Positions 51,869 to 60,548 of a stretch of 64,000 bases of DNA are shown in pieces. Made by a program: the position numbers and the translations under genes. Each line of letters starts with the position of its first letter. The stretch's first letter is position 1. The notes under the pieces were generated by a model. It was not told the DNA's origin. It saw only the letters and a program-made list of their open reading frames with translations, and did no database searches. Source of the stretch: Paenibacillus fonticola DSM 21315 (lineage in GTDB: Bacteria; Bacillota; Bacilli; Paenibacillales; Paenibacillaceae); contig NZ_KB907254.1 of assembly GCF_000381905.1 (NCBI RefSeq), forward strand, positions 106,854-170,853, in the 5' to 3' direction.

Positions 51869-53380
51869 ATTCGCCGCTGTCTTATTTTGCTTCCAATTAT
51901 GATGTTGTGTTGGTTCTTCAGTTTCTCAACGGCATTCTCAAGCCCGGCTGCTTTTTCAAAGGATAAGTTAGTTCAAATAGATGAAGAAATTACCCAAAAC
52001 ATGCAGCGATTCAATATTCCAGGCATGGCCTTTGTACTCGCCAATGAGAACGGCATTGTCTACGCTAAAGGATACGGGCTGCAGGGACAGGGAGGAGATC
52101 AACCGGTAGATGCCGCAACAAATTTTCAAATCGGCTCCATCTCCAAAGTGTTTACGTCTTTAGCCATCATGCAGCTCCGGGATGAAGGGCTCATCCAATT
52201 GGACGCTCCTGTCACGAATTATTTGCCTTGGTTCACTACGGAGGACACCTCCCTCTCTGATCTGATCACGATCCACGACCTGCTCAACCATACGAGCGGA
52301 CTGCCAGGACGGCTCAATACCCATGATGTGAAAAGTTCCGATGCGGATACAATCGCCGTGCAAATTAAACGCAAGCTCCAGAAGGTGCAGCTTGTCGCCT
52401 CACCGGGCACAACCTATGAATATACCAATATGAACTATGATTTGCTGCAGCTCATTATCGAGAAGGTCAGCGGGCAATCTTTTCCCGACTATATGAATCA
52501 TTACATATTTCAACCGTTGGACATGAACCGAACTTCGTTCTCGCGGGAAGCGGGACTGGACAATTCAGCTACAGGGCACCGGTATATATGGGGTGAGCTT
52601 CGCCCGTTTCACGAACAGCCAGCCTTCGCCACTTTGGGCTCTGCCGGCTTAGCGACAAATGCTGAGGATTTGGGGGCATACATCTCTTTTCTTCTCACCA
52701 GCTCTGCGGGGGTGGACAGCTCCGTACTTCGCTCAGAAAGTCTGCACGAAATGCATACGGCCGTTATATCCGATCACTCTATCGGGTATGGGTTCGGCTG
52801 GGAGATCACAGCAAATACGGTCGAGAAAAAAGGGGGACTGCCGGGGTTTACCGCCAATCTTATCGTACTTCCGGGAAAATCATACGGCTTCGCTCTGCTC
52901 GCCAACTCCAAGCAAAGCATCACCGACGAAACGAACTTTAACATCGCCCGGATATTGGAAGGGGCGGCTCCTGCGTATCTAGCTAAAGACGATTTTCCTA
53001 CGATATCTCTTGAAAATAAGCTCATTCTATATATAAGCGCTTTCTTGACCTTAATTGCATTGCTTATGTGGCTGCCCGTTGTCTTTGGGCCCGCTGGGAA
53101 GAAAGGCGGCTTTTGCTTTGTAAAACCGTCACTGCCTGCTGTACTCATTTGCTTCGTGCTAAATGGCTTCGTACTAGTCAGTGTTCTCTATTATATTTAC
53201 ATCTATGTTCCTTATGAGAGCGGCGTCCCTGCTTTACACCGTCTCACGACGGCGCCCGACACCGTAAATGGATTAATGCTGCTGTCCGGAGCCTGGCTTA
53301 GCTGCAGCCTCTCTCTCGCCTGCAGATCTGTATTGCGGCAAAATAAACGCTTGAACCGGATAAAGGATACCAAGATTTGA
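51869..53380 (+). CDS. Membrane-bound serine hydrolase of the class C beta-lactamase family, apparently starting with ATT
   Basis: This protein of about 503 residues has a signal sequence (basic RR then LILLPIMMLCWFF), a beta-lactamase/penicillin-binding-protein-like domain and three C-terminal helices (about residues 395-485). The catalytic SxxK is SISK (Ser90, Lys93) and the YxN motif is YTN (185-187); a GLPGFT segment fits the third motif region. It may be a D-amino-acid-specific peptidase or esterase; beta-lactam hydrolysis is unproven. A perfect AAGGAGG (51855-51861) points, 7 bases on, to ATT 51869 directly before the signal sequence. The in-frame ATGs at 51758 and 51812 have no ribosome binding site and lie in short repeats. 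Confidence 0.8.
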   Translation: MRRCLILLPIMMLCWFFSFSTAFSSPAAFSKDKLVQIDEEITQNMQRFNIPGMAFVLANENGIVYAKGYGLQGQGGDQPVDAATNFQIGSISKVFTSLAIMQLRDEGLIQLDAPVTNYLPWFTTEDTSLSDLITIHDLLNHTSGLPGRLNTHDVKSSDADTIAVQIKRKLQKVQLVASPGTTYEYTNMNYDLLQLIIEKVSGQSFPDYMNHYIFQPLDMNRTSFSREAGLDNSATGHRYIWGELRPFHEQPAFATLGSAGLATNAEDLGAYISFLLTSSAGVDSSVLRSESLHEMHTAVISDHSIGYGFGWEITANTVEKKGGLPGFTANLIVLPGKSYGFALLANSKQSITDETNFNIARILEGAAPAYLAKDDFPTISLENKLILYISAFLTLIALLMWLPVVFGPAGKKGGFCFVKPSLPAVLICFVLNGFVLVSVLYYIYIYVPYESGVPALHRLTTAPDTVNGLMLLSGAWLSCSLSLACRSVLRQNKRLNRIKDTKI

Positions 53381-53551
53381 ATCCGGCAATATCCCGAACT
53401 ATGAAGAGAAGGAGCCGGAATCAGCTCCTTCAACACGGTAACAATGTAATTTTACTAATAAAACAGTATCGGTGTCCCTTCAGGTGATTTAAGCTCTATT
53501 TCATATGTCCCAATTTGCGGAACTTCGAGGCCCCCGACACCGTGCAGGCCA

Positions 53552-54757
53552 TCATTCCACCTTGACAGCAAACTCGGCCCAGACGGTTGACAACCGCCCT
53601 AGCTCCAGGGACGAAATGTATTGAGGGCTGATAACCATAATTAAATAGTAACCAGGGTCTTCTACTTGAATGGTGCCTGAGAATTTGTTGTCCTTGATCG
53701 GGAGCTTGTTTGTGCTTACCGTCGTATATACATCATAGCCCGGTCCTTCTGATTTAGGAGCAAACTTCTGTGCCATTATGGTGACTTGGTCAAAGTGCTC
53801 ATTTGGACTCACTATCGTTCCCTCAACAGGAATTTCGGCTCTAGTCCCCACTTCCAGATAGCCGGACGCTGGTCTGTCCAGGGTGATATATTGCTGTCCT
53901 TCATCCGTCAACCTGACGGATACCGCGTGCGGATCGCTAACCTTACGAAGAACAGTGAGATCGGCGGTACCTGCAGAAATCGCATAAAGCTTCAGTGGGT
54001 TCATGCCTGGACGAAGATCGACCGTAAACTTCATGCGATTGTACTTGCGGCCGTCCAGTTCTATTCCTTTTGCCGTAACCGTCCCCGTCCCCCCTCCCCA
54101 ACCCCCGCTGCCAAAAGAGTATAAAAATTGGGGGGCATACATGTCATCCTGATACAGCATTGAAAATGTAGTGGTCTCCCCCTCTGTCTCCCAGTTCGGG
54201 GTCATCACTTCGATGATTTTCTCGCTCCAATTCCATGTAACCGTTCCCTGGTTCATCGACGCGGTGACACCTAGCCAAGCCAAAGGCTTCACAGGAATAT
54301 ACGTGCGTCCATTCGCTAAGAATGGCTTCGGAATCTTCTCGTCTTCAAGCGCGATTCCGTCAGGAAAATAAATTTGGTCGGAACCGATTCTGAACACCAA
54401 CTCCTGCAAGCCCGGGGCAAGCTCTGGCTTCATCACGACATGCGCCTCTCGTTTTTTGGCATCCCAAGTGACCGAGACGGCAGCCCCGCTCTCCTGTAGG
54501 GTACGCAGCGGCACGAATACCCGCCCCCCCTTCAAGATCGGCTTATCCGCGTGCACAGCCTTCCCGTCCAAAGTCGCAGAGGTTCCCTTCATATTGAACT
54601 TCAGTTCATGCTTAACGCGATACATTTTGGCAACATCGCCTTCAGGAGTACCACTTACGTTCGCCGCCACTACGGGCGCAGCAGGCACAATGAATGTACT
54701 TATACTTAATGTTAGTGCTGCCGTTATGGACAGTAAGGTACGTGTCATTTTCCTCAT
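53552..54757 (-). CDS. Secreted copper amine oxidase N-terminal-domain protein
   Basis: This protein of about 401 residues has a signal peptide (MTRTLLSITAALTLSISTFI) and two copper-amine-oxidase N-type repeats (ILKGGRVFVPLRTLQESGAAV; FLANGRTYIPVKPLAWLGV). A C-terminal beta-rich domain of unknown function follows. ATG 54757 and 54748 are both possible after AGGAGG. The gene ends in TGA at 53552, but another frame continues from this point with coding-like sequence to 53455, so the 3' end may be frameshifted. Likely a cell-wall or extracellular protein. Confidence 0.8.
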   Translation of the reverse strand: MRKMTRTLLSITAALTLSISTFIVPAAPVVAANVSGTPEGDVAKMYRVKHELKFNMKGTSATLDGKAVHADKPILKGGRVFVPLRTLQESGAAVSVTWDAKKREAHVVMKPELAPGLQELVFRIGSDQIYFPDGIALEDEKIPKPFLANGRTYIPVKPLAWLGVTASMNQGTVTWNWSEKIIEVMTPNWETEGETTTFSMLYQDDMYAPQFLYSFGSGGWGGGTGTVTAKGIELDGRKYNRMKFTVDLRPGMNPLKLYAISAGTADLTVLRKVSDPHAVSVRLTDEGQQYITLDRPASGYLEVGTRAEIPVEGTIVSPNEHFDQVTIMAQKFAPKSEGPGYDVYTTVSTNKLPIKDNKFSGTIQVEDPGYYLIMVISPQYISSLELGRLSTVWAEFAVKVE

Positions 54758-54982
54758 GATGATCCAACCTCCTCCTATTCCTATATATAGACTACATGCC
54801 CTTTCTAAAGGTTGCACAGTCTGCTAGCTTCCTGCCTAAGACTCAAGGCACACTACATTTTGGACAAATAAAAAAATCAACCGTATGAAGAGCCCTGCTC
54901 ACCCTTGCATACCGTTGATTTCTTATGCGGTAAAGTGCTTTGAATATAAATGAGGCTCAAGCCACTCCAGTTACTTGATCAT

Positions 54983-56038
54983 TTACTTAATCATTTGCTT
55001 GATCAATTCCCGGTTGCGCGCCTTGAAAATCTCGTTGTGCGACGACACCATACCGCTCTTATAAGCATCTGGCTGGATATACTGCTTCGCCCGGTTAACC
55101 GCATTGGCGGCATCCTGGAAAGCTCCCGCAATAAGATGCAGCTTCCCGTCATGCTTCAAAATGTCCCCCGCTGCATACAGCCCCTCGATGGAGGACTCAC
55201 TATTAGCACTGCCGGCGATATAGTAATTATCCGCCCTCTCTATGTCCAATTTGCTGTTCTCCAGCAAAGCCGTATCGCGCTCATAGCCGTGATTGATAAT
55301 GACTTCATCGACAGCGAGGTACGCCACCTCGCCCGTCTCATGGTTCGTCAGCTCTACACGCTCTATCGTTTCGTGGTTCCCGCCAGCAATCAGCTTTGTA
55401 ATCGACGAATTAAAATAACAGACCGCCGTGCTATTTATAAGCTGGGTCACTTGCGCCTCATGCCCGGACAGCGCTTCCTTCCGATAAGTCAAGTAGACCT
55501 GGCCGGCAATCGGCTCCAGTTCATTCGCCCAGTCAATCGCGGAGTTGCCGCCTCCGGAAATAATTACGGTCTTGCCTTTGAACCGCTGGAGCGATTTTAC
55601 TGTGTAGTTCAGGTTGGACACCTCGAATCTCTCCGCCCCTTCAATCTCCAGCTTTTGTGGATTCAATATCCCCCCGCCTACTGCAGCAATAACCGTTCTG
55701 GAATAATGCTTCCGTCCTGAAGCAGCCTGTAATACGAAAATCCCTGCTTCGTTCTGAGAAATGGATTCCACCTTTTCATTCAGCACGACCTCCGGGTTAA
55801 AGGTCAGCCCCTGCTCGACGAGCTGCTCGATTAATTTCTCGCCCGACACCGGCGTCAGTCCGCCGACATCCCAAATCATCTTCTCGGGATACACATGAAT
55901 CTTCCCGCCTAAACGCGGCTGGTATTCGATAAGCTTGGTTTTCATCTCGCGAAGCCCGCTATAAAAAGCGGAATAAAGCCCCGCAGGCCCTCCGCCAATA
56001 ATAGTTACATCATATAAATCCTGCTCTTGCTCCTCCAC
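54983..56038 (-). CDS. Ferredoxin/flavodoxin-NADP+ reductase, thioredoxin-reductase-like (YumC/YcgT type)
   Basis: This 351-residue FAD enzyme transfers electrons between NADPH and ferredoxin or flavodoxin. It has the FAD motif IIGGGPAGLYSAFY, the NADPH motif IISGGGNSAIDWANEL and the second FAD motif YAAGDIL, and lacks the CxxC of thioredoxin reductase, as in YumC proteins. It is divergent from a siderophore importer across a shared Fur box, so it probably supports iron release from ferric siderophores. GTG 56038 fits the GAGGGGTGA site better than GTG 56044. Highly conserved YumC-type length. Confidence 0.9.
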   Translation of the reverse strand: MEEQEQDLYDVTIIGGGPAGLYSAFYSGLREMKTKLIEYQPRLGGKIHVYPEKMIWDVGGLTPVSGEKLIEQLVEQGLTFNPEVVLNEKVESISQNEAGIFVLQAASGRKHYSRTVIAAVGGGILNPQKLEIEGAERFEVSNLNYTVKSLQRFKGKTVIISGGGNSAIDWANELEPIAGQVYLTYRKEALSGHEAQVTQLINSTAVCYFNSSITKLIAGGNHETIERVELTNHETGEVAYLAVDEVIINHGYERDTALLENSKLDIERADNYYIAGSANSESSIEGLYAAGDILKHDGKLHLIAGAFQDAANAVNRAKQYIQPDAYKSGMVSSHNEIFKARNRELIKQMIK

Positions 56039-56080
56039 ATCCACTCACCCCTCAGCAATGAATAACGATCAAATTAACAA

Positions 56081-56109
56081 TTGACAACAGAAACTGGCAA
56101 CTTTATAGT
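56081..56109 (+). promoter_or_regulatory. Promoter of the siderophore-uptake operon
   Basis: A consensus TTGACA (56081-56086) and TATAGT (56104-56109) are 17 bases apart. The Fur box begins about 14 bases downstream, where bound repressor would block the start region. Confidence 0.8.
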
Positions 56110-56110
56110 A

Positions 56111-56139
56111 ATTATATTGAAATTGATAATCATTATCAA
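56111..56139 (-). promoter_or_regulatory. Promoter of the reductase gene
   Basis: On the minus strand TTGATA (56139-56134) and a perfect TATAAT (56116-56111) are 17 bases apart. The -35 element lies inside the Fur box. Confidence 0.75.
56123..56139. promoter_or_regulatory. Fur box shared by divergent iron genes
   Basis: TTGATAAT-C-ATTATCAA is a perfect inverted repeat around one central base and matches the Bacillus Fur box (TGATAAT-N-ATTATCA). It covers the reductase -35 element and the start region of the importer promoter. Confidence 0.92.
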
Positions 56140-56216
56140 GTAGGTGTTCAAGGAATCGAGTTAAAGACTTAACTGTTACACGAAACTATAACGTGATTAA
56201 GAAGGAGACTACAGAA

Positions 56217-57191
56217 GTGAAAAAGCTATGGACTCCCATGATGTTATTATTTGTACTCCTGGTTAGCGCTTGCGGCAGCCAGACCGCAGATTATAAAGGA
56301 AACAACAATGGGGAAGCCGGTCGTAATACGGGGACCGCCTCAGAGAATACGGGAACGCCGGACAGCAATAAAGGGGCCGGAACGATCACTTACCAATCTG
56401 AGAGCGGACCTGTCGAGGTGCCTGCAAATCCGCAGCGCGTTATCGTGCTGTCCTCTTTTGCCGGTAATGTCATGGCTCTGAACGTAAATCTGGTTGGGGT
56501 CGATTCGTGGTCGAAGATGAATCCGCGTTTCGCCGATAAATTCAAGGATGTGGAGGAAGTTTCCGACGAAAGCCTAGAGAAAATCATTGAGCTTGAACCC
56601 GACCTGATCATCGGTCTATCCAACATCAACAATATCAGTAAGCTGCAAGAGATTGCTCCGACGGTTACGTTTACTTATGGGAAAGTTGATTACTTGACCC
56701 AGCACCTGGAGATCGGCAAGCTGCTGAACAAGGAGAACGAGGCGCAAGCATGGATCGACGATTTCAAGCAGCGGGCGCATCAAGCCGGAGAAGATATTAA
56801 AGCGAAAATCGGTGCAGATGCCACGGTCTCGGTCATCGAGAACTTCGATAAGCAGATTTACGTTTTCGGCGACAACTGGGGTCGTGGAACGGAAATCCTA
56901 TACCAGGAAATGAAGCTGGGAATGCCGGAGAAAGTCAAAGAAATGGCGCTTAAGGACGGATACTACGCCCTATCTTTGGAAGTGCTGCCTGAATACGCGG
57001 GAGACTACCTGATCTTCAGCAAAAATCCGGATACGGACAACTCCTTCCAGGAGACCGATACGTACAAGAACATGCCCGCCGTTAAAAACGGTCACGTATT
57101 CGAAGCCAATGCGAAGGAATTTTATTTCAATGATCCGCTAACGCTGGATTTTCAGCTGGATTTTTTTATTGAACACTTTTTGAACAAGTGA
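56217..57191 (+). CDS. Iron-siderophore-binding lipoprotein (YfiY-like)
   Basis: This 324-residue lipoprotein has lipobox VSAC, an Asn/Gly/Thr-rich linker and a class III (FepB/FhuD-type) binding fold. Segments include VPANPQRVIVLSS, LEPDLIIGLSNIN and the helical backbone linker between lobes. GTG 56217 has GAAGGAG upstream; GTG 56193 precedes that site. It delivers ferric siderophore to the two permeases that follow and is controlled by the Fur box just upstream. Confidence 0.9.
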   Translation: MKKLWTPMMLLFVLLVSACGSQTADYKGNNNGEAGRNTGTASENTGTPDSNKGAGTITYQSESGPVEVPANPQRVIVLSSFAGNVMALNVNLVGVDSWSKMNPRFADKFKDVEEVSDESLEKIIELEPDLIIGLSNINNISKLQEIAPTVTFTYGKVDYLTQHLEIGKLLNKENEAQAWIDDFKQRAHQAGEDIKAKIGADATVSVIENFDKQIYVFGDNWGRGTEILYQEMKLGMPEKVKEMALKDGYYALSLEVLPEYAGDYLIFSKNPDTDNSFQETDTYKNMPAVKNGHVFEANAKEFYFNDPLTLDFQLDFFIEHFLNK

Positions 57192-57215
57192 TACTAAAGA
57201 AAAGATGAGTGACTG

Positions 57216-58226
57216 ATGACCACAAAAAAACGAAAATCCATCCCATTCACCTATAAGCTTCTTGCCGGAATACTGGCATTTATCGGAATGTTCGTCATTT
57301 CCATGGTCTTCGGGGCCGCAGATACGACGCTCCAAGATGTATGGCTGGCGCTCACCTCCAATGCTGCAGGCGACAAAATTTCCATGATTCGCGAAATCCG
57401 CCTGCCGCGTGAAATTGCGGCCATCTTCGTCGGGGCTGCTCTGGCGGTCGCCGGGGCCATCATGCAGGGCATGACGAAGAACCCGCTCGCCGATCCCGGT
57501 CTGCTTGGCCTGACAGCCGGGGCAAATGCGGCGTTAGCCGTAACGATCGCCTTTATTCCTGCCGCTAACTATTTCGGCATTATGATTGGCTGCTTTATCG
57601 GAGCGGCAGTCGGGGCCGCGCTAGTCTTCGGGATCGCCGCGGCCAAGAGGGGCGGTCTGTCCCATTTTCGAATCGTGCTGGCCGGGGCTGCTATCTCGGC
57701 ATTCCTGTTTGCGATTGCTGAAGGCATCGGGATTTATTTCAAAATATCCAAGGACGTATCTATGTGGACGGCCGGCGGAATTATCGGCACGACCTGGAAG
57801 CAGCTTCTGATCATCGTACCCTTTATCGTGGTTGGCATCCTGGTGTCGTTATTCCTCTCCCGCCAGCTGACGATCCTCAGCTTAAGCGAGGAGGTGGCCA
57901 TGGGGCTCGGCCAGAACATCGCGGTCATCAAAACAGTTCTCTTCCTCGTCATTATTATGCTGGCCGGAGCTTCCGTGGCGCTTGTCGGGAACATGGCGTT
58001 CATCGGCTTGATGATTCCGCATGTCGTGCGGGCCATCGTAGGTACCGATTACAGGTTCATCACTCCGATGTCGGCGGTTTCGGGAGCCGCATTTATGCTC
58101 TTTGCCGACACGCTGGGCCGAACCATCAACGCTCCTTACGAGACGCCCGTGGCCGCCATTGTGGCGATGATGGGGCTTCCTTTCTTCCTGTTCATCGTAC
58201 ATAAAGGAGGCAAAGCATTCTCATGA
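57216..58226 (+). CDS. FecCD-family siderophore permease (YfiZ-like)
   Basis: This 336-residue protein has about nine to ten helices with FecCD motifs: REIRLPREIAAIFVGAALAVAG (parts of helix 2), GMTKNPLADPGLLGLTAGA, the coupling region near GLGQN and FIGLMIPHVVRAIVG. It forms the channel with the next gene, with which it overlaps by 4 bases. Confidence 0.92.
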   Translation: MTTKKRKSIPFTYKLLAGILAFIGMFVISMVFGAADTTLQDVWLALTSNAAGDKISMIREIRLPREIAAIFVGAALAVAGAIMQGMTKNPLADPGLLGLTAGANAALAVTIAFIPAANYFGIMIGCFIGAAVGAALVFGIAAAKRGGLSHFRIVLAGAAISAFLFAIAEGIGIYFKISKDVSMWTAGGIIGTTWKQLLIIVPFIVVGILVSLFLSRQLTILSLSEEVAMGLGQNIAVIKTVLFLVIIMLAGASVALVGNMAFIGLMIPHVVRAIVGTDYRFITPMSAVSGAAFMLFADTLGRTINAPYETPVAAIVAMMGLPFFLFIVHKGGKAFS

Positions 58227-59230
58227 TACAACGGGCATTATTGCGCAAACAGCGCCTCATTCTGCTAATCCTGCTGGCGTTGATCATCACCACAGTCGTT
58301 ATTGGCATGGGGATCGGCTACTCCTCCTTATCTTATGACCGGCTAATCCCTACCCTGCTGGGACAGGGTACATTCAAAGAGGAGTTCGTACTGTTCTCCG
58401 TCCGGCTGCCGCGAATCATCATTACGCTGCTGGCCGGCATGGCACTAGCCTTGTCGGGAGCCATCCTGCAAGGGATCACGCGCAACGATTTGGCTGACCC
58501 GGGAATTATAGGCATTAACTCTGGCGCTGGCGTGGCTATTGCGGTGTTCTTTTTATTTTTTCCGATTAAGGCCGGGTCGTTTGTGTACTTGCTTCCTATG
58601 GTAGCCTTCATTGGGGCTTTTCTAACGGTATGCGCCATCTATTTATTCTCATTCCATAGGTCGGCTGGCCTTCAGCCTGTACGACTGGTGCTTACCGGGA
58701 TCGGCTTCTCCATGGCGCTGTCCGGGGTAATGATCGTCCTCATTTCCTCTGCTGAGCGGACCAAGGTCGACTTCATCGCCAAGTGGATCGTCGGCAACAT
58801 TTGGGGTTCCGATTGGCCCTTCATCTGGGCGATGCTGCCCTGGCTGATCGTGCTTATTCCCTTTGCCTTGTACAAAGCCCATCGCCTGAATTTGATGGAG
58901 CTGAGCGAGCCAGTTACGATCGGCGTAGGCTTGCCGGTGGAAAAAGAGCGGATCGTCCTGCTGCTTACTGCCGTTGCCCTTGCGGCATCTGCCGTTTCCG
59001 TCACGGGCGGAATCTCGTTTATCGGCCTGATGGCCCCACATATCGCCAAAGCGCTGGTCGGGCCTCGCAACCAGCTGTTCATCCCGATCGCGATTCTCAT
59101 CGGCGGATGGCTGCTGCTCATAGCCGATACCCTCGGCCGCAACATCGTTCAGCCCGACGGCATTCCGGCCGGGATCATGGTTGCCTTGATCGGCACCCCC
59201 TATTTTGTATATTTGCTGCTCAAAAATTAA
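58223..59230 (+). CDS. FecCD-family siderophore permease (YfhA-like)
   Basis: This 335-residue partner permease has LPRIIITLLAGMALALSGAI, GITRNDLADPGIIGINSGA and FIGLMAPHIAKALVG in family order. ATGA overlap with the previous gene couples translation. No ATPase gene follows, so a shared ATPase elsewhere must energise the importer, as YusV does for several B. subtilis siderophore systems. Confidence 0.92.
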   Translation: MIQRALLRKQRLILLILLALIITTVVIGMGIGYSSLSYDRLIPTLLGQGTFKEEFVLFSVRLPRIIITLLAGMALALSGAILQGITRNDLADPGIIGINSGAGVAIAVFFLFFPIKAGSFVYLLPMVAFIGAFLTVCAIYLFSFHRSAGLQPVRLVLTGIGFSMALSGVMIVLISSAERTKVDFIAKWIVGNIWGSDWPFIWAMLPWLIVLIPFALYKAHRLNLMELSEPVTIGVGLPVEKERIVLLLTAVALAASAVSVTGGISFIGLMAPHIAKALVGPRNQLFIPIAILIGGWLLLIADTLGRNIVQPDGIPAGIMVALIGTPYFVYLLLKN

Positions 59231-59239
59231 CTCAAATGC

Positions 59240-59287
59240 AAAAAAAGCCCTTTAAGCAGAAGGTCCATGCCTTCCGCTTAAGGGGTT
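59240..59287 (-). terminator. Strong minus-strand terminator
   Basis: A long stem (about 17 paired positions around AAGCGGAAGG / CCTTCTGCTT) is followed on the minus strand by seven T (59246-59240). It ends the epimerase gene and also lies just after the siderophore operon. Confidence 0.88.
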
Positions 59288-59310
59288 GCTTGTTGCAGAT
59301 TTATGCTCTA

Positions 59311-60327
59311 CTACTCCGTTACAGCCTTCACCGCGCTGTCCAGTGCTCCAATTACCTTGTCACACCATGCGTCGAATTCCGGATCTTCGAGCTGAAGCTC
59401 AGGATGGGCCAGTATGTACTGCACGGTTTGCTTGATGCCTTGATCAAGCCTAGTCGTGGCCACGAATTCCGGAACAAGGCGCTTCAATTTAGAATTGTCG
59501 AACACTACTGTGTTCGCTTTATCTCCCAGCAGGCTGCCCCGTAAATCATCCGAGCTGCATGCCGCCAAAAATTCAGAGGACACGTGCACCGCATTCAGCT
59601 TCACACCCAATGCATCCGCAATAATTTCATAGATTTGGTCCCAGGTGACCGACTCATCGGACGTAATATGAACGGACTCACCGATCGCATGGATGTTGCC
59701 CATCAGGCCAATGAAGCCCTTGGCAAAATCGCTGTTATGCGTCATGGTCCAAAGAGAAGTCCCGTCCCCATGAATGATGACCGGTTTGTTCTCGAGCATC
59801 CGCTTAGCGACCTGCCAGCTACCCTTGCTGCCATGCACACCCAGCGGGATGGAACGCTCGGAGTACGTATGGCTAGGCCTTACAATTGTAATCGGGAAGC
59901 CATTGTCCCGGTACTGCTTCATCAGATACTCTTCGCAGGCGATTTTATTTCTGGAATACTCCCAATAAGGGTTCGATAAAGGCGTTCCTTCAGTAACTCT
60001 ATAATCCGACAATGGCGTTTGATAAGCTGACGCCGAACTGATAAAGATAAACTGCTTCGTTTTTCCGTTGAACAGGCGATAATCTCTCTCCAACTGCTCG
60101 GGGTGAAAGGCGATAAAATCAGCCACGACGTCAAAGTGCATATTCTCGATAAGCCGAGCCACTGCGGCTTCATCGTTAATATCTCCTTGCAGGATATTGA
60201 CTCCATCAGGCAAACCGCTATTTCTTGTTCCCCGATTCAATAAGTACAACTCGCAATCCGTCTCTGCCAGCTGCTGCGTAATCGCTGAGCTGATCGTTCC
60301 CGTTCCGCCGATAAATAGTACTTTCAT
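59311..60327 (-). CDS. NAD-dependent epimerase/dehydratase family protein
   Basis: This 338-residue extended-SDR protein has the Rossmann motif VLFIGGTGTISSAI, the catalytic YxxxK as YSRNK preceded by a Ser region (FIFISSASAY), and a C-terminal substrate-binding part (SVTWDQIYEIIADALG). Substrates of this subgroup are nucleotide sugars or related compounds; none is implied by the neighbours. GGAGGTGT precedes the ATG. It is monocistronic. Confidence 0.87.
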   Translation of the reverse strand: MKVLFIGGTGTISSAITQQLAETDCELYLLNRGTRNSGLPDGVNILQGDINDEAAVARLIENMHFDVVADFIAFHPEQLERDYRLFNGKTKQFIFISSASAYQTPLSDYRVTEGTPLSNPYWEYSRNKIACEEYLMKQYRDNGFPITIVRPSHTYSERSIPLGVHGSKGSWQVAKRMLENKPVIIHGDGTSLWTMTHNSDFAKGFIGLMGNIHAIGESVHITSDESVTWDQIYEIIADALGVKLNAVHVSSEFLAACSSDDLRGSLLGDKANTVVFDNSKLKRLVPEFVATTRLDQGIKQTVQYILAHPELQLEDPEFDAWCDKVIGALDSAVKAVTE

Positions 60328-60548
60328 TAGGACACCTCCATCAAATGGTTGATTCCACTTTCAAGATATCATGCATGGTTCAACAAGACAAACACTCGAA
60401 TCATACGTCCATTTAAAACGCACTGTTCCTCTTCTTCAACTAACGGGGTAGTTTAGTTCAATAAAATATAAGGAGTAACTAAAAATAATATTTTTAAAAA
60501 TGGTATTCTTAATATATGATTAGAAACATTAATTAATTTAGGAGAAGA

